A DNA stretch of 64,000 bases from Artocarpus heterophyllus (lineage: Eukaryota > Streptophyta > Magnoliopsida > Rosales > Moraceae): the NCBI GenBank assembly GCA_025403435.1, contig CM046354.1:39359041-39423040 (forward strand), in the 5' to 3' direction. The position numbers were made by a program, and so were the translations under genes. Positions 13,324-25,091 of the stretch are shown here, one piece after another (position 1 is the first letter of the stretch; each line of letters opens with the position of its first letter). Under the pieces are notes generated by a model. It searched no databases. It worked only from the letters and a program-made list of their open reading frames with translations, and was not told the origin of the DNA.

Positions 13324-14396
13324 ACTGAGCCAAAATCCTTTAGAAAACTTAATTTGTAAAACAGATTTAACTTTTCATAAAATACAAAAGATCAAACTTC
13401 TTTAAAATAATGAAATAAAATATAAAACCATAGTTCAAGTATTCTTAAAACTTAACATAAAAATAGTATGTTTAAAATATAAAACTTGATTTAAAACATA
13501 AAATCATTCTTCTTGGTGTTCTTCCGGTTACAATTCATCGTGCTTTGTGCTCACATGTCTTCCCATGTCCTCCGCCTATTCCATGATTTTCTTACCCTTA
13601 TCTGCAACATGACATAAAACTTGATTAAGCTAATGCTTAGTAAGTACATATAATTCTCACAATTTAAAACATTTCATATACATCATCATCATCATCATTA
13701 TATCATAGAAGTGCCTTAAGCAAAATTTCATAGAAACATATCTTTCATTTCATTAACCACATTAAAACTTATTCCATTTTATCTTAAGGGCCCAAGTATT
13801 GCACCATGAACATTATTGTAGGTGCGCCGTCATGAGAGGAGAATGGTAGCTAATCCCAAACCAAACATGACATTATAACATATCATTTCATAACATTGGT
13901 GTGCAACACCTATTAGGTGATACATATATACATAATTTTTATACTTTAAAGCATGTCATCATCACACATGCATAACTTTAAATCATTAAAATCTTTCATA
14001 AGAAATCCTTTAAGAAAAATAACCATGAAATCATAATGAATATCATTGTGAACATATCATCAAACCTTATAAAACGTGTCATGTTGTAGGTGAGAATGTA
14101 CTTACATTAACATATCATTTCAATGAAATCATAACATATCATGGTAGCTAATCCCAAACCAAACATGACATCATAACATATCATTTCATAACATTGGTGT
14201 GCAACACCTATTAGGTGATACATATATACATAATTTTTATACTTTAAAACATGTCATCATCATACATGCATAACTTTAAATCATTAAAATCTTTCATAAG
14301 AAATCCTTTAAGGAAAATAACCATGAAATCATAATGAATATCATTGTGAACATATCATCAAACCTTATAAAACGTGTCATGTTGCAGGTGAGAATG

Positions 14397-16421
14397 TGTT
14401 GGAAACAAAGTGCGCAGCGGAATTTTAAAAATTTTTCATCAGAGTATTTTCCAAAACACAAGTTTGACATGTTATATGTATAAATTAAACAGATCTTACT
14501 AACCTCAGTATGCCGAAGAACCTCCGCGACCTGTGTAGAGAAGTAACGTTCCAGAAGAGCCTCAACCAACTGGTCTTCTTTGCTATTCTCTATCCACAAC
14601 CGGAGTGAGTGTGGGCTCACACGTACAGCTCTTCCACCGGTGACTCTCCTTCCAACCAATAGAGAGAACCCAAAGCTAGTGTTCGTGATTTGTGAACAAA
14701 AGCTCTCAGGGAGTTTTTAGATGCTCACTAGAAGAGTATCACTCTTAATCTCTCAAATTGATCTGAGTAAATCATTAGACTCACTCCCTTTTTATACCTA
14801 TTGGTCCTTGGGGTCAGTCCATATCAGATTAGGTCTCAAAAATCGAAATAGAATCAAGTTCGGATCAATATCTGATAAGATATGCGTGAAAAACGCGTAA
14901 TCTTAGCTGTCGCGGTCGGCATGCCGAACTGTGAGATAGGCAGGCCGAACTGGCCAGTTCGGCAGGCCGAACACGTCATCCGGCATGCCGAACTGCCGAG
15001 AAAAAATCTCCGCGAATCTTTTATTTTCCACCCGAGATTCTAAAGGATAAAGTCTCAGTTTTGATTCAAATAGCCCAATAAAAAAGATATCTGATCAAAA
15101 CAAACTTTATCAAGATAATCTCTAAGAAAATAAATCAATTCACAATAATTCTACAAGTTTATCTTGTTCTAATTGTCCAAAATTAAAACAACCGATAAAC
15201 AGACAAGAATTATCCGAACGCCATAATTCAACAAGTTCATCTTGAACTAATTTCTTACATAATTAATTCAACCGATAAACAGACATGAATTATTTGATTC
15301 TTATAAATTTTAAACCAATCTGATAAATCCGACATAAGTCACCAATTATTGGAAAAGCACGCCGTGTCGTTACAGGATTTTGTGAGCTAGCAAAGGGGAC
15401 CAAAATGGACCTATAAAGTTCAAGCTCATGATAACTATGAAACCCAATATCCCAGATATACATTTCACAATTATCAACTCCAACGCTACTCCACTAAAAG
15501 CTTGGAGCTGCACTCTCGAACTTTATAGAATTACGAAGCTCGTGTAGCTAAGTCTCCATGACATATCATAGTGTATCACATCCCCATATGATCATCCATA
15601 ATCGGCTTAAGGACAAGTTCTGTCTTACCTTCCCGATTATTTTTATCTTACGTTCCATTGTCTCACCATTAGAAAACTTACCATCCAAAGATAGTATACC
15701 ATTCGGTTACACCTATGTATCCAAATGGTTGAGCGCTCCAGTTTTCCAATTACAGGACAACGCATATAAGAGGATATCATTACTCCTAAAGAGGAGCTAT
15801 GGATTCCATATCTATGAATAACAAGTCTACGCTACCAAGAGTCATGCCTCCAACGTACCGGCATGCATGCCACTATAGAGATGTGGGAGTCACCCATTGG
15901 TACATCAAAAGACACAAGTCGAGACAACGGGCCCATTATTCATCTCAGGATTAAGATACAATACAAATGATTGTCTAAAGTGAATCGATTTGACAAGACA
16001 GAATTATTAATCCAAATCAATTCACTTTATGTCCCGATCCAACACATCGTCACCTATGACAATGCGCTAATGTTTCTATTCACGGAGTCCAACTCCGATG
16101 GCCAAGACAAACCATCTCCCAAAAGGGATATAGACAACATAACAATCTTTACATGAATAAAGCGCCCAACTTTATTCCCTCGATTGCGGATCATATATTT
16201 TAGACCATCACCTTAAGAGTCGTGTCTACCGCATAATCATCCCATCATATGCCCAACTCTTAAGGTTTAGATTGACAGTCTCAGACTACTGTTTGCTTAT
16301 CATACATTCAACGAATATGAACGTAAAGAGGACAATATTTGGTATGAATAAATTCTTTATTGATAAAAATGTCTCCAAAAACGTATTACATTTTTACTCC
16401 TTAGAGCATACATGTCTAACA
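14397..16421 (-). repeat. 3' LTR of copia element 2
   Basis: On the plus strand it runs from TGTTGGAAAC to CATGTCTAACA and is followed at 16422 by the polypurine tract. A phased GC motif array is at 14917-14990 (starts 14917, 14938, 14960, 14981). Confidence 0.95.
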
Positions 16422-16433
16422 ATCTCCCACTTG
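16422..16433 (-). other. polypurine tract of copia element 2
   Basis: ATCTCCCACTTG on the plus strand is CAAGTGGGAGAT on the coding strand, directly beside the LTR. Confidence 0.85.
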
Positions 16434-16435
16434 CA

Positions 16436-19400
16436 CTAAGTGAGTAAATACTGCAAATTTCGCATCCCCATAGCTTCCACATGCCTTTCGAAGACTCTCC
16501 CAGAAAGTGTCTTCGTAAATGGATCAGCTAAATTGTCCTCTGACGCGATCTTGCACACCGTGACATGCCCGCTCTCAACGAAGTCCTTTATCACATGATA
16601 CTTCCGATCAATATGCTTACTCTTCTTGTGAAATCTTGGTTCCTTAGCATTAGCTACCGCCGCACTGTTATCACAGTACAGTGATACCGCTTTATCCATA
16701 CCAGGAACTACCTCAAGATCCCCAAGGAACTTGCGGAGCCACACTGCTTCTTTCGAAGCATCACTAGCCGCCACATACTCGGCCTCCATCGTTGAATCCG
16801 AAGTGCAATCTTGCTTCGCACTTCTCCAACTGATGGCACCGCCTCCTAGAGTAAACACAAACCCTGAAGTCGATTTCCTAGAATCCAGGCAGGATTGAAA
16901 ATCCGAATCAGTGTATCCTAGAGGAGTTAAATCCTCACCCGAATACACAAGCATATACTCACGAGTCCTTCTCAGGTACTTGAAAATATGCTTTACCGCA
17001 ACCCAATGGTTTGGTCCTGGATCCGCCTGAAATCGACTCACAATCCCGACCGCATAGCTAATATCCGGTCGAGTGCAAAGCATGGCATACATGAGACTAC
17101 CCACTGCCGAAGCATAAGGTACCTTCTTCATGTATTCTCTTTCTTCATAAGACTTTGGAGAGTCTTTTTAGAAAGAGTAATTCCAGACCTAGATGGTTGC
17201 CCACCTTTCTTGGAATCCTGCATTGCAAACCTCCTGAGAATTTTATCTATGTACCCGGCCTGTGACAAAGCTATCATTTTGTTCTTCCTATCCCGAAAGA
17301 TCTGGATACCGAGAACAAAATTAGCCTCACCCAAGTCCTTCATGTCAAACTGCTTGGTCAACCATAATTTGACCGATGACAACGCCCCAACGTCATTGCC
17401 AATTAGCAGAATGTCATCTACATAGAGTAGTAGAAAAACCACCTTCCCATTCTTAATGTGTTTGTAAACACATGGTTCATCCACATTTTGTGAGAACCCA
17501 TAAGTCTTGATCACTTGATCAAATCTTATGTTCCAAGAACGAGAAGCCTGCTTAAGTCCATAAATAGACTTTAGCAACTTACAAACCTTACCCTCTTGAC
17601 CCGTGACCTTGAACCCGTCTGGTTGTTCCATATAAATGGACTCATCAAGATAGCCATTCAGAAAAGCCGTCTTGACATCCATCTGCCAAATCTCGTAGTC
17701 GAGAGCGGCAGCTATGGACAAGAGAATCCGGATGGACTTAAGCATGGCTACAGGCGAAAAGGTTTCCTCATAATCGATTCCTTCCTTTTGCGTATAACCC
17801 TTAGCTACCAGTCTAGCCTTAAAGGTTTCGACCTTTCCATCCACTCCTCTTTTCCTCTTGTAGATCCACTTACACCCTATGGGTTTTACCCCTTCGGGAA
17901 GATCCACAAGCTCCCAGACCCGATTAGTCTCCATAGACTTCATCTCAATGTTCATGGCCTCTGTCCAGAGTCTTGAATCAACATCCTCCATAGCTTCTGC
18001 GTAAGTATAAGGATCCCTGTCATGTTCATCCGGTTCAGCCAAGAAGACCTCCCCATTGAACATATACCTCTCAGGTTGACGCCTGATCCTCCCACTACGC
18101 CGAAGCCCCTGAGGTTGTTGTTAGGTTTGTTTGGTTTTTCTACACCGATCGAAATGGTTTCGTTCGGAACCTCCGGAGTAAACGGATTACCCCTCAACTC
18201 CTCAAGCACCACTTTGCTTTGAGGTTTAAAGTCGTTCATGTAACTCTCCTCAAGGAAAGTTGCATTAGTTGAAACCACGACTTTATTTTCCTTTGGGTTA
18301 TAAAAATAACCTCCTTTAGTCCCTTTTGGATATCCTACAAACACGCAAACTTCTGAACGTGCTTCCAACTTATTCGGATCCTTAAACAGGACATGAGCTG
18401 GACATCCCCATATGCGAATATGGTTTAAGGATGTTTTCCGTCTTGTCCACAACTCGTGAGGAGTTTTAGGGACCGATTTTGAAGGCACATTGTTCAAAAG
18501 ATAACATGCGGTTTGTAGTGCATATCCCCAAAAGGATAAAGGCAATGATGAATAACTCATCATGGACCGAATCATGTCCAACAAAGTCCTATTCCTTCTC
18601 TCTGCTACGCCATTCTGCTGCGGAGTGCCCGGCGCAGTCAAATGGGATAAAATCCCATTCTCTAACAAGTGTCCCAAGAACTCATCAGAAAGGTATTCCC
18701 CACCTCGATCAGATCGAAGTGCCTTTATGGGTCTACCCAATTGCTTTTCCACTTCAGCCCGAAACTCCCTGAATTTATCATAAGTTTCGCTTTTGTGGTG
18801 CATTAGGTACACATACCCATATCTTGAGTAATCGTCAATAAAAGTAACGAAGTACTCATACCCTCCTCGTGCCCGGATGTTCATCGGTCCGCAAACATCA
18901 CTATGCACAAGTTCTAGAACCCCTTCGGCCCTATTGCCCTTAGACCCGTATGGTCTTTTGGTCATTTTACCCTCCAAACAAGACTCACATTCCGGTATAG
19001 ATTCCACCTTTAAGTGACTTAAAGGTCCATCCCTTACCAACCTTTGAATCCTATTTAGGTTAATATGGCCAAGACGCAAATGCCAAAGATAAGTCTTATT
19101 AGAGTGAGAAGTTTTAAGTCTTTTTGAGTTATTATCATTTATCTCAGCATTAAGCAACAAGTCCATCTTAGGTTTGATAAAATATAGATTATTTTGCATC
19201 CATCCAGAACAGATAAAAGATTTGTTTTTACGAATCACCACTTTTTCATTAAAAGATACCACGTAGGAGTCTTTAAATAAAGAAGATACAGAAATTAAAT
19301 TCCTTTTAAATTTAGGAACATAAAAACAATCTCGCAAAATTAAACTCCTATAATTATCAAAATAAAGATGGACATCTCCCACTGCTTCCGCTGAGACCAA

Positions 19401-20387
19401 GGATCCATCGCCCATCCGAAGCGTTAAGTCTTCACGAAGTAGACTTCTCGTTTCTTTGAATCCCTGCAGAGAAACACAAACATGATTAGTTGCACCAGAA
19501 TCTATGACCCAAATGTCACTGGATTCCTCAACCAAACAAGTTTCTAAATATAGAAGATCACACCTACCTCCCTTGGAAAGGAAGTCCTTGCAATGCTTCT
19601 TTATATGCCCGACCTTACCACAAAAGAAGCACTTAAGCTTCTTTGGGTTCTTCTTCTTCTTCTTCTTGCTCTTGGTAGCAATAGGAATAGAAGACTTCCC
19701 ACTCTTGGCCCGTTGTTTCTTTCCATTCCCAGAGTTAGGATTGGAACCAGAAGCAGCTACCATATTGGCCTCTCCACCAGCAGGAGACTCCCTGATCAGC
19801 AGTTCAAACTCTTGTAACTGTTTCATCAGTTCTGTCAAGGTCATATCCCGTCTATTGCTTAGATTAAAAGTAGCTCTAAACGGAATAAATTCCTTAGACA
19901 GAGTCTCAAAGACCATAGTCATCTGAGTTTCAGCATCGATGTCGGCTCCATTGGTTTGAGCCTCAGCGAGGTAACCCATGACCAACATCATGTGCTCCTT
20001 TACAGATGTCCCCGGTCTCTGTCTACAGTTTAAGAGTTTCCGAAGCGCCCCTTGCCGCTTTGTTATGGCCTGGCCTCCAAACATGTCCTCAAGATTATCC
20101 AAGATCTGCTTCGCAGTCTCATAATCCTGATGTTGAGCCTGCAGCACGTTATTCATGCTAGCCATAACATAGCAGCGGGCCTGATCATTAGCATCTTTCC
20201 AGCGTTCGTACGCTTGGAATTGCTCATTACTTGAGTCTCCCGTAGGCTCGGGAGGACAAGGAGTTGTCAGAACATATTTCAGTTTCTCAAAGGAAAGGAC
20301 GATGTCCAGGTTCCGTTTCCAATCATTATAGTTCTCACCGGTCAATTGGTTTTTGTCAAGTATCGATGATAAAGCGTTTTTAGACAT
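16436..20387 (-). pseudogene. copia gag-pol polyprotein with two 1-bp frameshifts
   Basis: The likely start is the ATG at 20387 (MSKNALSS); codons upstream look like leader. The first frame, 20387 to about 18123, holds gag, a lysine run and CX2CX4HX4C zinc knuckle (about 19592-19633), the DSGATNHV protease motif (about 19490), the integrase zinc finger and the D, D, E catalytic positions. A 1-bp deletion near 18123, compared with the copy at 1-3919, moves the frame. RT continues to about 17167 with LLLYVDD at about 17412-17432. A second 1-bp deletion near 17167 shifts it again into RNase H, with STMEAEYVA, to the stop at 16436. No nonsense codon is seen otherwise. With near-identical LTRs the lesions must be very recent, or the RNA was mobilised in trans. 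Confidence 0.93.
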
Positions 20388-20538
20388 TTTCAATCTACAA
20401 TAAAGAGTCATATACCAAACATAAGCAAACATATATAATAATTTAGTAAGTTAACACAATCATGTAAAATCATACAAATGTGTTTATGTGTCAAAACCTT
20501 GAAAATATCACAACCTTACAACGATAATTCCCAACTCA

Positions 20539-20866
20539 GAATTCAACATGCTCCTAGGGGAGTCATGCCAAATTCAATTAGGAACACGGATCCCCTCCTG
20601 ATTAATATATGCCATCCAGGACCCGTATGATCCAGCATATACTAATAATCGTTTCTTTGGCCATTAATTTTATTAACAGAGCTCCTAGGGGAGGTTAATA
20701 ATAAAATTAACGTGAGTGTATAACCACCGTTTTAATATTTTATCCATGATTTATGATCACCACCTAGGGGTGTGCAACCATAAATCATACTAAAATACCT
20801 TATCCTTTCAGAGATCCAATCTGGTACATGATAGAAATCCCTTCCTAGGGGTTGGGACCATCATGT
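20539..20866 (-). repeat. five consecutive hairpins, four with a CCTAGGGG core
   Basis: Inverted repeats at 20539-20575, 20600-20650, 20664-20710, 20746-20788 and 20826-20866. The first, third, fourth and fifth enclose CCTAGGGG (starts 20553, 20684, 20763, 20844). Arms include ATGATTTATG/CATAAATCAT (perfect), ACATGAT/ATCATGT (perfect) and a 14-bp AT-rich arm pair in the third with a small bulge. Confidence 0.75.
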
Positions 20867-21357
20867 TCTTCCTATGGACCAACGATGGAGGCCTTAGGTT
20901 CTCTCTTCGAAAACCTTCTCCCACTCAATCTTTTGAAGTCAAGGTTTTATTTTAAAATTATGCATGAACAATTTTAATATGAGCGGCACTCCCTATTCTA
21001 TATGACATGTTATCAATATACATGGTAAATCATATTATAATGCAGACAAGCAAAGCAATCAAGCAAAGCTACAAGCATAATAATAATAACCGTAATATTA
21101 TGGTTCCACCCTAGAGAATAGAAAAAATAAGATTACAAGAGAATAATCGAGACATTTATCGATTCTTCATCCTTGAATCCTCAAGCTGTATCATTCTTCA
21201 TGTAATGTCCATCTTCAAGTCCTCAATCCCGTATGAATCGAACACTTCATATTTCCGGTCATATCCAAATTTAATGTTTCTCAGAATCGTCCCAAAAATA
21301 AAATTAAAACTGCACTGAAAAAATCGCACCTTTTCTGGACACCTGGCAGCTCTCGGT

Positions 21358-21536
21358 CGGCAGGCCGATCTGGGTGATCGGTCTGCCGATCATGGTGGTT
21401 CGGCCTGCCGAACATGAAGGTTCGGCCTGCCGGCAGAGCACCAAAATTTCTGCCCCACTGTCGGCCTGCCGGACCATACGTCCGGCCTGCCGATCTGTGA
21501 CCTTCGGCCTGCCGAACTGTGAGGTCCGGCATGCCG
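21358..21536 (+). repeat. phased CGGCCTGCCG array in copia leader
   Basis: Eight motif copies start at 21358, 21379, 21401, 21423, 21462, 21483, 21505 and 21527. Steps are 21, 22, 22, 39, 21, 22 and 22 bp. The first copy is in reverse form (CGGCAGGCCG). It is the cleanest array in the window. Confidence 0.88.
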
Positions 21537-22030
21537 ACCGAGCAGAAAACCCTCAATCCAGAAAATACAATTTTAATGCAATTCATCAATTTTATTTTCA
21601 ACAATTCAAAAACTTAAAATTAGAGACTCAGGAAATACCTGGAGGCGCCATCATCTATCTTCAAGATCCGACTTCTCGTTCCGTCTTCTCCGAATAATTA
21701 TTTAATTACAAAATTCTTACAAATTAAATAATAATTCCTAGACGGAGATGATAGTCCGCCATCTAATTACATGAAAAACCTAGATACACATTCTAACCTC
21801 TAAGGAACCATAACCGGTATTAATTAATTAATAAATAATTAAACAACAATTTAATCAACCATAATTAATTAATAAACATTCACCATATAATCCATGACAA
21901 CATATATATTATATAGAAACCTAGAGTGCCATCTCTCTATAAAATTTAATTCAAGCATTGGAGAGATTAAGATCACAAAATTTACGCATATAACATGATC
22001 ACAAACTTGCAAATTTATGTAAAAACCTGG

Positions 22031-22042
22031 GCTCTGATACCA
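22031..22042 (-). other. primer binding site (tRNA-iMet) of copia element 2
   Basis: GCTCTGATACCA on the plus strand is TGGTATCAGAGC on the coding strand, complementary to the 3' end of initiator tRNA-Met. It lies 2 bp from the LTR edge. Confidence 0.92.
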
Positions 22043-22044
22043 AT

Positions 22045-24070
22045 TGTTGGAAACAAAGTGCGCAGCGGAATTTTAAAAATTTTTCATCAGAGTATTTTCC
22101 AAAACACAAGTTTGACATGTTATATGTATAAATTAAACAGATCTTACTAACCTCAGTATGCCGAAGAACCTCCGCGACCTGTGTAGAGAAGTAACGTTCC
22201 AGAAGAGCCTCAACCAACTGGTCTTCTTTGCTATTCTCTATCCACAACCGGAGTGAGTGTGGGCTCACACGTACAGCTCTTCCACCGGTGACTCTCCTTC
22301 CAACCAATAGAGAGAACCCAAAGCTAGTGTTCGTGATTTGTGAACAAAAGCTCTCAGGGAGTTTTTAGATGCTCACTAGAAGAGTATCACTCTTAATCTC
22401 TCAAATTGATCTGAGTAAATCATTAGACTCACTCCCTTTTTATACCTATTGGTCCTTGGGGTCAGTCCATATCAGATTAGGTCTCAAAAATCGAAATAGA
22501 ATCAAGTTCGGATCAATATCTGATAAGATATGCGTGAAAAACGCGTAATCTTAGCTGTCGCGGTCGGCATGCCGAACTGTGAGATAGGCAGGCCGAACTG
22601 GCCAGTTCGGCAGGCCGAACACGTCATCCGGCATGCCGAACTGCCGAGAAAAAATCTCCGCGAATCTTTTATTTTCCACCCGAGATTCTAAAGGATAAAG
22701 TCTCAGTTTTGATTCAAATAGCCCAATAAAAAAGATATCTGATCAAAACAAACTTTATCAAGATAATCTCTAAGAAAATAAATCAATTCACAATAATTCT
22801 ACAAGTTTATCTTGTTCTAATTGTCCAAAATTAAAACAACCGATAAACAGACAAGAATTATCCGAACGCCATAATTCAACAAGTTCATCTTGAACTAATT
22901 TCTTACATAATTAATTCAACCGATAAACAGACATGAATTATTTGATTCTTATAAATTTTAAACCAATCTGATAAATCCGACATAAGTCACCAATTATTGG
23001 AAAAGCACGCCGTGTCGTTACAGGATTTTGTGAGCTAGCAAAGGGGACCAAAATGGACCTATAAAGTTCAAGCTCATGATAACTATGAAACCCAATATCC
23101 CAGATATACATTTCACAATTATCAACTCCAACGCTACTCCACTAAAAGCTTGGAGCTGCACTCTCGAACTTTATAGAATTACGAAGCTCGTGTAGCTAAG
23201 TCTCCATGACATATCATAGTGTATCACATCCCCATATGATCATCCATAATCGGCTTAAGGACAAGTTCTGTCTTACCTTCCCGATTATTTTTATCTTACG
23301 TTCCATTGTCTCACCATTAGAAAACTTACCATCCAAAGATAGTATACCATTCGGTTACACCTATGTATCCAAATGGTTGAGCGCTCCAGTTTTCCAATTA
23401 CAGGACAACGCATATAAGAGGATATCATTACTCCTAAAGAGGAGCTATGGATTCCATATCTATGAATAACAAGTCTACGCTACCAAGAGTCATGCCTCCA
23501 ACGTACCGGCATGCATGCCACTATAGAGATGTGGGAGTCACCCATTGGTACATCAAAAGACACAAGTCGAGACAACGGGCCCATTATTCATCTCAGGATT
23601 AAGATACAATACAAATGATTGTCTAAAGTGAATCGATTTGACAAGACAGAATTATTAATCCAAATCAATTCACTTTATGTCCCGATCCAACACATCGTCA
23701 CCTATGACAATGCGCTAATGTTTCTATTCACGGAGTCCAACTCCGATGGCCAAGACAAACCATCTCCCAAAAGGGATATAGACAACATAACAATCTTTAC
23801 ATGAATAAAGCGCCCAACTTTATTCCCTCGATTGCGGATCATATATTTTAGACCATCACCTTAAGAGTCGTGTCTACCGCATAATCATCCCATCATATGC
23901 CCAACTCTTAAGGTTTAGATTGACAGTCTCAGACTACTGTTTGCTTATCATACATTCAACGAATATGAACGTAAAGAGGACAATATTTGGTATGAATAAA
24001 TTCTTTATTGATAAAAATGTCTCCAAAAAACGTATTACATTTTTACTCCTTAGAGCATACATGTCTAACA
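22045..24070 (-). repeat. 5' LTR of copia element 2
   Basis: A 2026-bp LTR that matches 14397-16421 base for base apart from one extra A near 24025. The phased motif array recurs at 22565-22638. Confidence 0.95.
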
Positions 24071-24967
24071 GAATGTACATACATTAACATATCATTTCAA
24101 TGAAATCATAACATATCATGGTAGCTAATCCCAAACCAAACATGACATCATAACATATCATTTCATAACATTGGTGTACAACACCTATTAGGTGATACAT
24201 ATATACATAATTTTTATACTTTAAAACATGTCATCATCATACATGCATAACTTTAAATCATTAAAATCTTTCATAAGAAATCCTTTAAGGAAAATAACCA
24301 TGAAATCATAATGAATATCATTGTGAACATATCATCAAACCTTATAAAACGTGTCATGTTGCAGGTGAGAATGTACTTACATTAACGCTAGCTTACTTAA
24401 CCTTAATATACTTTTGGTGACGACGCTGCGGTCTCGATGTGCTCGTTCCTTGAAAATTTCTTCTTAAAATCCTTGAATTTAACCAACAAAATATAACTTT
24501 TTCTTTCAATACTTGCAGAGAATTTTTGAGAGAGAAGGAGGATATAATTCGTGGAGAAAAGAAGAGAAGGAAAGAAATTCAAAAATGTCTCAGAACTGAG
24601 AGAGAGAAGATGAGAGAAAAACTGAGGAAAAGAACATTAATTTTTTTTTTTAACGTAATAAGCATAATGAAAATTCATTACCCTCCATTAAGTCAAAATT
24701 TTCTTACTGTTTGACAGCAAATGGCATGGAGGAAGGAGAGAAAAGAGGGAAGTCAAACAATCACTCATCACTTACGATGTTTTGCCCTCTTAAAATAGGA
24801 AACCATTTAAAATCATACAAATCAATGCGAAGTCAAGCTTTTAATTTCCTTAATTGACAAAATTATTCTATTATTATGCCAATTAATCACAATAAATTAC
24901 CCATTTAACGTAATTATCTCAGCCATAAATTTGGAGAGATTTCTGCTGACTACTCGTCAGCTGTGTT

Positions 24968-25091
24968 TGGCCTGTCGATTTTCCCCTTCGGCCTGCCGGT
25001 TCCACCAAGTTCGGCCTGCCGATGTTTTTCTTCGGCTTCTCGATCTTGGGCAGACTTTTCGGCCTGCCGAACTTGAAAGTCTGGCCTGTCA
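24968..25091 (+). repeat. phased CGGCCTGCCG array, right end of solo LTR
   Basis: Motif copies start at 24968, 24989, 25012, 25033, 25060 and 25082 (steps 21, 23, 21, 27, 22). Orientation is opposite to the array at 13158-13323 in the same LTR. Confidence 0.8.

Larger units (their letters stand above)
20388..22030 (-). other. 5' leader of copia element 2, structured
   Basis: About 1.64 kb lies between PBS and gag ATG with no convincing ORF. It contains an array of eight CGGCCTGCCG-type motifs at 21358-21536 and, nearer gag, five consecutive inverted repeats at 20539-20866. A packaging or dimerisation role is an inference from position. Confidence 0.7.
14397..24070 (-). mobile_element. full-length young Ty1/copia element 2, TSD gaatg
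   Basis: A 9674-bp element with TSD gaatg at 14392-14396 and 24071-24075. The two LTRs (2025 and 2026 bp) look identical except for one A in a homopolymer (five A near 16376, six near 24025). PBS, leader, gag-pol and PPT are present in the right order on the minus strand. LTR identity means a very recent insertion, but the polyprotein has two frameshifts. The copia lineage is not assigned; LTR and element length resemble the larger lineages. Confidence 0.96.
13844..24384. repeat. 298-bp tandem triplication inside the solo LTR
   Basis: The unit beginning TGGTAGCTAATCC starts at 13844, 14142 and 24119. After removing the copia element and one TSD copy (9679 bp) both steps are exactly 298 bp. 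The copia element sits inside the second unit. Units differ by few bases. Confidence 0.85.

Noticed and set aside
21281..21697. ORFs on both strands across the copia leader
   Set aside because: They are produced by the GC-rich motif array, which reads open on both strands; no domain.
13158..25091. CRISPR-like array from the regular 21-22 bp motif spacing
   Set aside because: The spacers are about 11-12 bp, units diverge, there are no cas genes, and this is a plant nuclear genome.
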